Notes: generated by a model not told the origin, from the sequence alone. Shown: positions 23,701 through 30,709, numbered from the stretch's first letter. The stretch is 35,140 nucleotides of DNA from Eggerthellaceae bacterium (GCA_022792415.1 JAAWAY010000178.1:1-35140); one strand, 5' to 3'. A program made the numbers and translations.

Positions 23701-24877
23701 CGCCCCGGGCACCGAGCCCTGGAAGCCCGCGAAGCACCTGGTGAGGTGCGCCCGCGCGACGGCCGCCCACCCGCAGCTCGACCTGGTGTGCCTGCAGTCG
23801 TTCGGCTGCGGGTTCGATGCGCTGAGCCTGGAGGAGGTCCGCGACCTGGCGGCTGCGCACGGCGCGCCCTACACCGCCCTGAAGGTGGACGAGATGGTGG
23901 ACACGGCGCACATCCGCATCCGGCTGCGCACCCTGGCCGAGACCATCGCGGCACGGCGGCGTGGCGAGGGAGCGGCTGGCGGTGCCGGGGCGGCCGAGGA
24001 CGGGGGCGCGGCCGGCGCGCCCGGCGACCCCGAGGCGATCGACGGGGCGGGGGCGCGGGCGGCCTCGGGCTGTGACGAGGCGGCACGGGGGATGGACGGC
24101 CGCGACGAGGCGCGCCTGCTGTCCCGCGGCTTGGACGAGGGCGACCTGGAGGTGGCGCGGCGCTGCACGCCGAAGGACGTGTGCTTCACGGCCGCGGCCC
24201 TGGCGGCCCGGGCCATCCGCCTGCTGGAGGACGACCCGCACCTGGCGTCCGTGGCCCTGCCGGCTGTGTGCGAGCGCTGCCTGGAAGACGCCGTGCCGCG
24301 CCTGGTGGAGCGCGCGACGGGGCTCACGCCCGCGTACCGCTGGGAACGGGAGTGGGTGCCGGAGGGCGCGGAGGGCGCCGCGCGCGAGGACTGCGCCGGC
24401 CAGCCGGAGGGCGCCGCGGCGGGGGACGTGGCGGCCAGCGTCGAGGGCGCGAGCGCCGACCAACCGGCGGATACCGCGCGCGAGGACGCCGGCCGGCCGG
24501 GGGACGGGCGGCCGCGCATCGGGATCGTCGGCAACGCGCTTCTGTGCTTCGACCCGTTCATGAACGACCACCTGGTGGAGCTGCTGGGACGCCTGGGGGC
24601 CGAGCCGGTGCTGCCCGATCCGGCGCTGCTGTTCACCGACGACGTGCGCTACCTCGACCAGCTGGACGCGTTCGCCGCCGCGGGCGTGCGCCACGTCATC
24701 TACCTGCAGTCGTTCGGCTGCCTGAAGGGGCACGTCCGCAGCCGGGGCGCCCTGCACGAGCTGGCGCGGCGCTACCCCGACCTGCAGGTGACCGTGCTCG
24801 ACTACGACCCCGAGGCCTCGGCCCTCAACCGAGAGAACCGCGTGCGCCTGGTGGTGGAGGCGGCCCGGAGGGGGTAA
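20759..24877 (+). CDS. Giant tandem 2-hydroxyacyl-CoA dehydratase activase-related protein
   Basis: This 1372-residue protein has two ASKHA activase domains of the BcrAD/BadFG/HgdC type in tandem, at about 17-270 (GIDAGSKTIKVVI) and 334-600 (GIDAGSTTAKLAVV). Both keep the cysteine pair expected to hold the intersubunit [4Fe-4S] cluster: Cys136/Cys175 and Cys465/Cys504. A four-Cys motif follows near 637-661 (CTGCANGC...NRC). The remainder resembles the DUF2229 and HgdB-like regions (VCFPAKLAHARL, VAGRPYHNDAAL, GIVGNALLCFDPF, YLQSFGCLKGHV), broken by Ala/Gly-rich linkers. Activases use ATP to inject an electron into 2-hydroxyacyl-CoA dehydratases; family members of about 1400 residues lack a defined substrate. 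No dehydratase subunits adjoin it. The ATG is weakly served by AGGGAG/GCAGG. Confidence 0.9.
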   Translation: MTKSDDATPARASAPLHIGIDAGSKTIKVVIADGEGRVLHSAYQRHKSNIRSTLETVLHDLSWRYGNLEGTIAITGSAGISVAEVLGAPFVQEVVATTRAVRAAFPDADAVIELGGEDAKVIYLTGGLEQRMNATCAGGTGGFIDTIAFMLGVRTSAMSRLSMGASRLYPIASRCAVFAQTDVRPLLNAGASKSDIAASALDAVVRQTLGGLACGRPLRGTIVFLGGPFEYVPDLAFRFRKALGLTSATGILPRDAHLFTALGTALLGAEEGTTVTLDELCERVAGGTRLDAEDDLGRLPALFSDEDELRAFRERHRQATYPTRRAFDVRGPVFVGIDAGSTTAKLAVVDADGTLVHSAYEPTRGDILDTVREMLLGAYAAIPSSAPRGQEAPWVAHATATGYGEGLLRAALGIDSGMVETAAHLRGARQLRPDVSFVLDIGGQDMKALWVSDGQVTDAVLNEACSSGCGAFIEGTAHSLRSNPSDFASAALRATSPVDLGMRCTVFMSSRVKHAQKVGATLEDIAAGAAYSVVQNALFRIIGAERASSLGDVVVVQGGAFKSDAVLRAFELTCGVEAVRCDRAHLMGAIGAALTARDRWLADQAAAGSAGEPGSRSTLIGRDELRGLDPRHTALTCTGCANGCALDVVDFGGGRRFVSGNRCERGADELERRAGAEGAARAEDAGAEEPPNLIALEQALIADLGDVDAAGPRGSVAIGLMDVLEMYEALPFWHRLLSALGFSVRRAAGDGGGTSEAWETVPSESVCFPAKLAHARLFSLRGKGCDAVLMARFDRGSHCPVTSGYADALADGAGLCLVGGASAREDAGGRVAQDGADGARGPETPAARFGAEGDALLAPLLSASKPAAIAANPADRAALTACLAPLAAQADAPLGEDEVEAALREALRAQEAFEQALAQAGAEALRWVEADPARHDILVAGRPYHNDAALVHDVDVMLQRLGFAVLNPLSLAGQLRAVDGHAPGTEPWKPAKHLVRCARATAAHPQLDLVCLQSFGCGFDALSLEEVRDLAAAHGAPYTALKVDEMVDTAHIRIRLRTLAETIAARRRGEGAAGGAGAAEDGGAAGAPGDPEAIDGAGARAASGCDEAARGMDGRDEARLLSRGLDEGDLEVARRCTPKDVCFTAAALAARAIRLLEDDPHLASVALPAVCERCLEDAVPRLVERATGLTPAYRWEREWVPEGAEGAAREDCAGQPEGAAAGDVAASVEGASADQPADTAREDAGRPGDGRPRIGIVGNALLCFDPFMNDHLVELLGRLGAEPVLPDPALLFTDDVRYLDQLDAFAAAGVRHVIYLQSFGCLKGHVRSRGALHELARRYPDLQVTVLDYDPEASALNRENRVRLVVEAARRG

Positions 24878-24885
24878 GACGCGCA

Positions 24886-24921
24886 GCAGGGCGCGCCCGC
24901 CGTGATGCGGGCGCGCCCTGC
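24886..24921. terminator. 15-bp perfect GC hairpin between convergent genes
   Basis: GCAGGGCGCGCCCGC and GCGGGCGCGCCCTGC pair perfectly around CGTGAT, 8 bases past the activase stop. It can serve both the activase (+) and the dehydrogenase (-). No T-tract. Confidence 0.6.
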
Positions 24922-24984
24922 ACGGGAAGGCCGGCTGCGATGAGGCGGCCTCCTTCCCCTCGTTGCCTTTCTCGCGGGCCTCGG

Positions 24985-25737
24985 CTACGGGCGGGACAGA
25001 CCGTCGACGGGGATGACGGCGCCGGAGATGTAGCTGGCCATGTCGGAGGCGAGGAACAGGTAGGCGTTGGCGATGTCCTCCGGCTCGCCCATGCGGCCGA
25101 GCGGGATGGTGGCGATGAGCGGCTGGATGACGGAGTCGGGCAGCGCGTCCACCATGTCGGTGTGGGTGACGCCGGGCGCAACCGCGTTGACGCGGATGCC
25201 GTCGGCGGCCACCTCGCGGGCGAGCGAGAGCGTCAGGCCGTTGACCGCGAACTTGGACGTGGGGTACGCGATGCCGGAGGGCTGGCCGTAGCGGCCCACC
25301 ATGGACGAGGTGTTGATGATGCAGCCGCCGTCGCCCTGCGCGCGGAAGATGCGCACCGCCGCCTGGCTGCACAGGAACACCGCGTCGACGTTGAGCTCCA
25401 TGACGTTGCGGAACTCCTCGGCCGTGTAGTCGAGCAGCGGCGTGCGGGAGCTGACGCCGGCGTTGTTGCCCAGGATGTCGAGGCGGCCGAAGGCGTCGAC
25501 CACCTTCTGGAACTCGGCGGCGATGGAGTCCGGGTCGGTGAGGTCGGGGGCGATGCCCATGACCTGGTAGCCATCGTTGATCTCCTGCAGCTCGGAGAGG
25601 GCACGCTCCACCGTGGCCTGACGCGAGCCGCAGATGGCCACCTTCGCGCCGTTCTCGAGGAACTCGTGCGCGATGGCGAAGCCGATGCCGCGCGTGCCTC
25701 CGGTGATGATGGCGACCTTGCCGTCGAGGATACCCAT
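24985..25737 (-). CDS. Short-chain dehydrogenase/reductase, BaiA (3-alpha-hydroxysteroid dehydrogenase)-like
   Basis: This 250-residue classical SDR has the cofactor motif TGGTRGIG (12-19), NNAG (91-94), catalytic Ser145, Tyr158 and Lys162 (YPTSK), and the C-terminal segment EPEDIANAYLFLASDMAS with the ending VDGLSRP. Recalled features of clostridial BaiA enzymes (GGTRGIGFA, NGAKV, APDLT, VAPGV.TDM, IAN.YLFLASD.AS, VDG..RP) recur in order, so a 3-alpha-hydroxysteroid dehydrogenase acting on bile acids is a fair guess. Where BaiA has an acidic residue after beta-2, this protein has Ser38-Arg39, which would favour NADP(H). AAGGAG lies 7 bases before the ATG. The substrate is not proven; general SDR roles remain possible. 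Confidence 0.85.
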   Translation of the reverse strand: MGILDGKVAIITGGTRGIGFAIAHEFLENGAKVAICGSRQATVERALSELQEINDGYQVMGIAPDLTDPDSIAAEFQKVVDAFGRLDILGNNAGVSSRTPLLDYTAEEFRNVMELNVDAVFLCSQAAVRIFRAQGDGGCIINTSSMVGRYGQPSGIAYPTSKFAVNGLTLSLAREVAADGIRVNAVAPGVTHTDMVDALPDSVIQPLIATIPLGRMGEPEDIANAYLFLASDMASYISGAVIPVDGLSRP

Positions 25738-25824
25738 GATGAAACTCCTTCCCCCGGGCGCGTCCCGGGCCGTGACGTGATGCCGTGGCCGGCGTGCGCG
25801 GGGCGCGGCCGGCCTGAGGGCAAG

Positions 25825-25837
25825 TAGCATCATGCTA
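25825..25837. promoter_or_regulatory. 13-bp inverted repeat upstream of the BaiA-like gene
   Basis: TAGCAT-C-ATGCTA is a perfect inverted repeat 88 bases before the dehydrogenase ATG, in a small AT-richer pocket. It may be an operator or overlap the promoter. Confidence 0.3.
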
Positions 25838-25918
25838 GGGCATTTAAGGGGGCAGAAGGGGGCTGGCGGGGCAGATGTGACAGACCCGAAACAAAGGCAC
25901 GGGCCCGGTGGGGCGCGG

Positions 25919-25999
25919 AGGGGGCGCAGGGCCGGACGCGGCGGGGCGCGGCGCCTAACGCGGCGGGCGGCAGAGGGGGCGCAGACGCGGCGGGGCGCG
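25919..25999. repeat. GC-rich imperfect direct repeat
   Basis: ACGCGGCGGGGCGCG occurs at 25936-25950 and again at 25985-25999, each preceded by GGGGGCGCAG. The second copy overlaps the left arm of the serA hairpin. Possibly a duplication of terminator sequence. Confidence 0.4.
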
Positions 26000-26022
26000 C
26001 CCGTCGTGCGGGCGCGCCCCGC
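25990..26022 (-). terminator. 14-bp perfect GC hairpin after serA
   Basis: GCGGGGCGCGCCCG and CGGGCGCGCCCCGC pair around TCGTG, 74 bases past the serA stop, with no T-tract. Confidence 0.55.
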
Positions 26023-26096
26023 GGGTGGAGACGCTGATGCGAGGGGCGCCTGTTCCCCCTCTTGGCCTTTGCCCTGCCCTCGGGCGGGACGCGTCG

Positions 26097-27017
26097 CTAC
26101 TTCATGTTGACGCAGTGGACCTTGGTGCCGTTCTCCAGGTACTCCATGATCTGGTTGACGGCCATGATGGCGCAGTTGTCCTCGGCCTCGGCGGTGGAGG
26201 CGCCCAGGTGCGGGATGACGATGGCGCCCTCCATGGCCATGACGGCGGGGTTGGCGAAGTCGGTGACGTAGGCGGCCACCTTGCCGCTGGCGAGCCCGGC
26301 GGCCATGGCCTCGTCGTCGACGAGGGTGTCGCGCGCGAAGTTGAGGAAGACGACGCCGTCCTTCATGTGGGCGATGGCGTCGGCGTCGACCATGCCCTTG
26401 GTGTCGGCCGTGGCGGGCACGTGGATGGTGACGAAGTCGCTGGCAGCGTACAGGTCGTCCAGGTTGTCGGTGAACGTCATGGCCGGCGAGATGGCGGCGG
26501 CGCGCTCGGCGTCGAGGAACGGGTCGTAGCCGATGGTGCGCATGCCGAGGGCCTCGGCGGCCGCCACGACGAGCTTGCCGATGGCGCCCAGGCCGATGAC
26601 GCCGAGCGTCTTGCCGGTGATCTCGGTGCCGGCGAACTGCTTCTTGGCCTTCTCGGCGGACTTGCCGATGTTCTCGTCGTCGGCGTTGGCGCGGCACCAC
26701 TCGATGCCGCCGACGATGTCACGCGAGGCCAGCAACATGCCGGCGATGACGAGCTCCTTGACGGCGTTGGCGTTGGCGCCCGGCGTGTTGAGCACGGGGA
26801 TGCCGGCCTCAGCCATGGCCTCGAGCGGGATGTTGTTGACACCGGCGCCGGCGCGGGCCACCACCTTGAGGTTGGCGGGGATGGCCATCTCGTGCATGTT
26901 GGCGCTGCGCACGAGGACGGCGTCGGCCTGCTCGATGTCGTCGGTCAGCTCGTACTGGTCGGTGAGCAGGGCCAGGCCCTCGGGCGAGATGTTGTTGAGG
27001 CAGTGCACTTTGTACAT
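26097..27017 (-). CDS. serA: D-3-phosphoglycerate dehydrogenase, short form
   Basis: This 306-residue NAD-dependent D-2-hydroxyacid dehydrogenase is predicted to oxidise 3-phosphoglycerate, the first step to serine, in the cytosol. The Rossmann motif is GVIGLGAIGKLVV (about 137-149), with catalytic Arg in NFARDTLV and His in IPHLGASTAEAEDNC. The usual catalytic Glu segment (DVFE..P) is replaced by YVTDFANP, as in a subgroup of short bacterial PGDH enzymes with TDF(P/A)N. There is no C-terminal ACT domain, so serine feedback by that route is absent. AGGGGG precedes the ATG. serB and serC are not adjacent. Other hydroxyacid substrates are possible. Confidence 0.88.
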   Translation of the reverse strand: MYKVHCLNNISPEGLALLTDQYELTDDIEQADAVLVRSANMHEMAIPANLKVVARAGAGVNNIPLEAMAEAGIPVLNTPGANANAVKELVIAGMLLASRDIVGGIEWCRANADDENIGKSAEKAKKQFAGTEITGKTLGVIGLGAIGKLVVAAAEALGMRTIGYDPFLDAERAAAISPAMTFTDNLDDLYAASDFVTIHVPATADTKGMVDADAIAHMKDGVVFLNFARDTLVDDEAMAAGLASGKVAAYVTDFANPAVMAMEGAIVIPHLGASTAEAEDNCAIMAVNQIMEYLENGTKVHCVNMK

Positions 27018-27165
27018 GGCGACCCCCTGGGGTTGGCGCGGGCGGGCGCGAGGCGGCGGCGCGGCGCGCGGATGATAGGTGACGGGGCCAGCATAGCGCG
27101 AAACCGGCCCGCCCGGGAGCGGGCTCGGGTGGCTGGGGCGAGGGCGGCGGCTGCCGGGGCGGGCG

Positions 27166-28908
27166 CTAGGCGAACGCGGCGTGGACGAGGCGGCCGCCGA
27201 CGTAGGTGGCGAGCACGCGGGCGCCCAGCAGGTCGTCCGGCGTGACGGCCAGCAGGTCGCGGTCGAGCACGACGAGGTCGGCGAGCATGCCCGGCGCCAG
27301 CGTGCCCAGCTCATCGCCCCGGCCGGCGGCGCGGGCGCTTCCGGCGGTGTAGGCGGTGAGCGCCTCGGCCACGGTGAGCGCCTCGGCTGCGAGCCAGCCG
27401 CCCTCGGGCAGGCCCGTGTCGGCGTCGCGGCGCGTGACGGCGGTGTAGACGGCGGCGAGCGGGTCGGTGGCCGTGACGGGGGCGTCCGTGCCGAAGGCCA
27501 GGGTGGCGCCGGCGTCGAGCAGCTGGCGCAGCGGCCACATGTAGGGCACGCGGTCCGGCCCGAGGTCGCGCTCGGGGCCGCCGGGGTCGAGCGTCATGTG
27601 GCGCGGCTGCACGGACGCCACCACCCCCAGCCGCGCCAGGCGGCCGATGTCGGCGGGCTGGAAGTTCTCGAGGTGCTCGAGGGTGAGGACGGGCGAGAGC
27701 CCGGCCTCGGAGGGCGCGCCCTGCCCGCGCGGGGCCTCCCCCTCCCCTTCTTTCTCTTGGGCTTGGGTCTCTCGGGCGGAGAGGGCCTGCTCGTAGGCGT
27801 CGAGTGCCACGTGGATGGCCTCGTCGCCGATGGTGTGGATGCGCACGCCGTCGCCCTGGGCCACCGCGTCGGCCACCAGGCGCGTCAGCTCGGCCGGGTC
27901 CACGGTGGGACGGCCGCGGTCATCGGCGAACCGGGCGTTGGCGTAGGGGTCGCGCAGCCAGGCGGTGTGCTGGCTGGAGACGCCGTCGAGGAACTGCTTG
28001 TAGCCGCCCGCGCGCACGAGGGGGCCGTCGAGGCGGGAGCGCAGGTCGCGCAGGCGCGTGGTGCCCGGCAGCAGCGTGGGGAACAGCGTGGGGCGCACGG
28101 TGAGCTGGCGGGCGCGCTCGAGGGCCGCGAACAGGTCGTCGCGCACGAAGTCGAGGCCGGGCAGCGCCATGAGCGCCATGTCGCAGACCGCCGTAACGCC
28201 CTGCGCGTTGAGGTGCGCCTGGAACGAGCGGTAGGCGTCGAGCAGCTCGTCGTCGGAGAACGAGGCCACGATGCGCGGCATGAGGTCCATGGCCGCCGCC
28301 TCGCGCACGATGCCGGTGAGCCGGCCCTGCGCGTCGCGGTCGTAGCTGCCGCCGGCCGGCGGGCGCGACTGCTCCGTGATGCCCAGGCGCCGGAGGGCGC
28401 ACGAGTTGAGCCACAGCGTGTGGGCGTCGCCGGAGTAGAGGGCCACGGGACGGTCGGGGTAGGCCGCGTCCAACGAGGCGCGGGTGGGCATGACCGGCGG
28501 GTCCCAGCGGTACTCCCGCCAGCCCTGCGCCAGCAGCCACGAGCCGGCGGGGCGCCGGGCGGCCAGAGGCGCCAGGCGGGCGACGCAGTCCTGCTCGCTC
28601 GTGCCCAGGAAGCGCTCGGCGAGGGGCGACGAGTACAGCGCCGAGTGGAAGAAGTGCAGGTGGGCGTCGTGGAAGCCCGGCATGAGAAAGGCGTCACCGT
28701 AGTCGACGCGCGCCGCGTCCGGCGTCACGGGGCAGCGCGAACCGCCCACGTCGTCCGGCGAGGCCACCCACTGGATGCGATCGCCCGCGATGCCGACGGC
28801 GAGGGGCCCGGCGGCCGGGCGCAAGCCCGTGAAGCCGTGGGACGCCGTGACGACGAGCGCGGCGGGAAGGGGTGTGAAGGCGGGGGCGAGGGGGCTGGCG
28901 GGGGGCAC
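27166..28908 (-). CDS. YtcJ-like metal-dependent amidohydrolase (Amidohydro_3)
   Basis: This 580-residue TIM-barrel hydrolase has the family's metal sites: H83-x-H85 in HDAHLHFF, a central lysine segment KQFLDGVSS, IHTIGDEAIH, LEHLEN, and the late metal Asp in GTDAPVTATDP. The N- and C-terminal beta-sandwich (LVVTASHGF and GTLAPGMLADLVVLDRD) is also present. YtcJ/NfdA-type enzymes hydrolyse N-acyl or amide bonds, but substrates vary widely. A charged low-complexity loop (ETQAQEKEGEGEAPRG) interrupts the barrel at about 375-392. The start is GTG with AGGAG 7 bases upstream. No signal peptide is evident. The gene is followed by serA after 148 bases. Confidence 0.9.
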   Translation of the reverse strand: MPPASPLAPAFTPLPAALVVTASHGFTGLRPAAGPLAVGIAGDRIQWVASPDDVGGSRCPVTPDAARVDYGDAFLMPGFHDAHLHFFHSALYSSPLAERFLGTSEQDCVARLAPLAARRPAGSWLLAQGWREYRWDPPVMPTRASLDAAYPDRPVALYSGDAHTLWLNSCALRRLGITEQSRPPAGGSYDRDAQGRLTGIVREAAAMDLMPRIVASFSDDELLDAYRSFQAHLNAQGVTAVCDMALMALPGLDFVRDDLFAALERARQLTVRPTLFPTLLPGTTRLRDLRSRLDGPLVRAGGYKQFLDGVSSQHTAWLRDPYANARFADDRGRPTVDPAELTRLVADAVAQGDGVRIHTIGDEAIHVALDAYEQALSARETQAQEKEGEGEAPRGQGAPSEAGLSPVLTLEHLENFQPADIGRLARLGVVASVQPRHMTLDPGGPERDLGPDRVPYMWPLRQLLDAGATLAFGTDAPVTATDPLAAVYTAVTRRDADTGLPEGGWLAAEALTVAEALTAYTAGSARAAGRGDELGTLAPGMLADLVVLDRDLLAVTPDDLLGARVLATYVGGRLVHAAFA

Positions 28909-29007
28909 GGCGTGGCTCCTAACGGGTTGGGGGGCGGGTGGCGCGGGGCGCGGGAGCGCGGGTGGCGCAGACGGCGCGCGAGAGCGCGGGCGGGTGGCGC
29001 GACAGTG

Positions 29008-29029
29008 CAGCCCGACGGCGCGCGGGCTG
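29008..29029 (-). terminator. Short GC hairpin after the small membrane protein gene
   Basis: CAGCCCG and CGGGCTG pair over an 8-base loop, 15 bases past the stop. The surrounding 28909-29043 is otherwise GC-rich filler without a gene. Confidence 0.35.
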
Positions 29030-29043
29030 GCGGCGCGGGCGGA

Positions 29044-29325
29044 TCAGGCGGCGGCTGCCGCGGGGGCCAGCGCCATGAGCAGCACGACAACCGCCACGAC
29101 CACGAGCGCACCGAGGACGAGCCCGCGAATGACACGACCGCACACGGCGTCCTGGCTCACGTCCTCGGCGGTCCCTGCCTGCGACGCGTCGGCCGCGCCC
29201 GGCACCGCCTGCGGCACGTTGGTCGCGCCGGACGCCTCCACGCCTCGACGCCCGACGGCCGGCTGGCCCATGGACGCCGCCAGGCGCGCGGGGTTCCTCT
29301 TGGAGCGGGGATCATCTGGGGTCAT
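29044..29325 (-). CDS. Small tail-anchored-like membrane protein, hypothetical
   Basis: This 93-residue protein has a polar, probably disordered N-terminal 60 residues (Asp/Ala/Gln/Pro-rich) and one C-terminal transmembrane helix (GLVLGALVVVAVVVLLMALA), ending in AAAAA, with a single Cys just before the helix. I recognise no family. GAAAGG lies 6 bases before the ATG. It is separated from the amidohydrolase by 135 bases. The topology (soluble N-terminus, helix at the extreme C-terminus) would put the N-terminal part in the cytosol if it behaves as a tail anchor. Confidence 0.6.
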   Translation of the reverse strand: MTPDDPRSKRNPARLAASMGQPAVGRRGVEASGATNVPQAVPGAADASQAGTAEDVSQDAVCGRVIRGLVLGALVVVAVVVLLMALAPAAAAA

Positions 29326-29500
29326 GGCAGGCCTTTCCCGTAGGTTCACATGCTGCGCCCCTGGCATAGGGCTTCGCGCGGCGCCTCTGCCCCGGGCTCG
29401 CAAGCCCGAAGCGCGCCACGCCCTCGCGATGGGGCGCACTGGAGCGCGCCGCCCTCGCTGCCGACGGACGCGGCACCAGCTTAGCACGGGCGGCGAAGCA

Positions 29501-29682
29501 GCCTCCGTTTTGGCAAGAAATCGCGAGTTTGCGCGCTCACCGGCCAGCGATTCTCCCAAGAAGGAGCGCGCTGCGCTGAGGCGCCAGCATCGTGCCTGGA
29601 AAGAGCCATGGCTAACTTTCGGCCGGGCCCCGGGGCGGCGAGACCAGGTCGCAAACTCGTGATTTCTTGCCAAAACGGAGGC
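29501..29682. repeat. Element bounded by 33-bp inverted repeats
   Basis: Arms 29501-29533 and 29650-29682 are inverted copies with one mismatch (key core TTTTGGCAAGAAATC plus CGAGTTTGCG), enclosing 116 bases with no gene. No target-site duplication is obvious at the borders. It fits a REP/BIME-like palindromic unit or a small non-autonomous element. Confidence 0.75.
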
Positions 29683-29828
29683 GAAAAGCGGACCGGCCCA
29701 GCAAGGGGGAGCAAGGGAGCAGCGCAACGCGGCGCGAGGGCAGAGCACAGCGCAAGAGAATCGAGGACGCAAGAAGGGACGTCAGGAAAAGCAGAAGGCG
29801 AGAGGGTCGCCAAGAGAAAGCGGTGGGG

Positions 29829-29844
29829 TGTTTCACGTGAAACA
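29829..29844. promoter_or_regulatory. parS centromere site (ParB binding)
   Basis: TGTTTCACGTGAAACA matches the 16-bp bacterial parS consensus exactly and is a perfect palindrome. ParB loads here to organise and segregate the origin region. It lies in non-coding DNA. Only this copy was found in the window. Confidence 0.9.
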
Positions 29845-30022
29845 TTCGTTCGAATGGACGTTGGAGGCGGGAATGGGGCCTCGAGTGCGATGCGAGAAGC
29901 ATAGGGACGCGATGCGGGAATACGCGGGTGCACTGCGCGAATGTGATGCGAGGTGCGGGTTGCGGGCACGAGCGCGCTGCGGGCGGGACGGAGCAAGGAC
30001 GCTCACCGCGCCCCACACGCGA

Positions 30023-30060
30023 AAGCGGACCGGCCCCATCGGGGAGGAGCCGATCCGCTT
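30023..30060. terminator. Hairpin in the gene-free region upstream of the MarR-type gene
   Basis: AAGCGGACCGGC pairs with GCCGATCCGCTT (one C-A mismatch); the 14-base loop contains CCC-ATC-GGG. On the plus strand GTTTTAG follows 6 bases later. It could insulate the marR promoter from upstream transcription. Confidence 0.4.
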
Positions 30061-30160
30061 CCGCTGTGTTTTAGACTACCTGCACTATATGACATCATCC
30101 AATACTCGTCAACATCTTCTTTGGAAATGCTGTGAAGACGTAGGGCCCATCCTTTTCATT

Positions 30161-30190
30161 AGTCCGATTTTGGACTTAAATGATAGTCCG
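30161..30190. promoter_or_regulatory. Candidate MarR-type operator: three AGTCC half-sites
   Basis: AGTCC (30161-30165), GGACT (30172-30176) and AGTCC (30185-30189) form two overlapping inverted repeats that share the middle half-site, in AT-rich DNA about 75 bases before the marR-type ATG. A loose promoter (TTTTCA 30153, 17 bases, TTAAAT 30176) overlaps them, so the regulator may repress itself. Confidence 0.45.
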
Positions 30191-30262
30191 AAATTTGACC
30201 AATCATTCACGGCCCGGCACCGCGCACAACGCGCTGCGGGCCCCCGCGACGAAGGAGACCGC

Positions 30263-30709
30263 ATGGCGATGACCGACCCGCGTCCCGCGACCCTGGCGAA
30301 GGCGGCGGAGCTCGAGCGCTTCTACCAGGAGCTCAACGAGCTCTACCATGACGTGGCCCGCACGTGCGGGCTCTCCGACAGCGCCTTCGACATCCTGTAC
30401 GCGCTCATGATGCACGACGGCCTCACCCAGAAGCAGCTGCGCGAGGGCAGCTTCATGACGAAGCAGACGGTGAGCTCGTCGGTGAGCCGCCTCATAGCCG
30501 ACGGTCTGGTCGAGATAGCCGGCACCGGGCGCGGGGCCACGGTGAGCCTGTCCGCCGCGGGGGCGGCGCTGGTCCACGAGCGCCTCCAGCCCGTCCTGGC
30601 CGCGGAGTGCCGCGCGCTCGAGCGGCTCTCCCCCGCCGACCAGGACGAGCTGCTGCGCCTGATGGGCGCCTACCGCACCGCCCTGCGTGCCGAGCTGAGC
30701 GCGCTGTAG
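30263..30709 (+). CDS. MarR family transcriptional regulator
   Basis: This 148-residue protein has the winged helix of MarR at about 40-105: FDILYALMMHDGLTQKQLRE, with recognition helix KQTVSSSVSRLIADGLV and wing TGRGATVSLSAAG. Flanking N- and C-terminal helices would make the dimer. MarR proteins bind short palindromes and release DNA on binding phenolic or other small molecules, or on oxidation; the only Cys residues are C35 and C119-region. It is followed 121 bases downstream by a MATE exporter on the same strand, the standard local-repressor arrangement. AAGGAG lies 5 bases before the ATG; the frame is open further upstream but without a ribosome-binding site or protein-like composition. 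Confidence 0.92.
   Translation: MAMTDPRPATLAKAAELERFYQELNELYHDVARTCGLSDSAFDILYALMMHDGLTQKQLREGSFMTKQTVSSSVSRLIADGLVEIAGTGRGATVSLSAAGAALVHERLQPVLAAECRALERLSPADQDELLRLMGAYRTALRAELSAL

Larger units (their letters stand above)
29326..30262. other. 937-base gene-free region with parS and an inverted-repeat element
   Basis: No open frame here has a ribosome-binding site and protein-like composition. From left to right it holds a 33-bp inverted-repeat pair (29501-29682), a purine-rich stretch (29683-29820), a perfect parS site (29829-29844), a 12-position hairpin with one mismatch (30023-30060), and an AT-rich segment (about 30067-30215) that is the likely promoter region of the marR-type gene. Confidence 0.7.

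Noticed and set aside
22283-25372. A 1029-codon minus-strand frame opposite the activase
   Set aside because: Composition is that of an antisense GC shadow and no domain is recognisable; the plus strand carries clear activase motifs.
25738-26700. Long open frame upstream of and in frame with the BaiA-like gene
   Set aside because: It overlaps serA in another frame with low-complexity composition, and the ATG at 25737 has AAGGAG 7 bases upstream.
29828-30262. In-frame extension of the MarR-type protein starting inside the parS site
   Set aside because: The ATG at 30263 has an ideal ribosome-binding site and matches the family's length; the extension crosses a hairpin and the AT-rich promoter region and looks non-coding.
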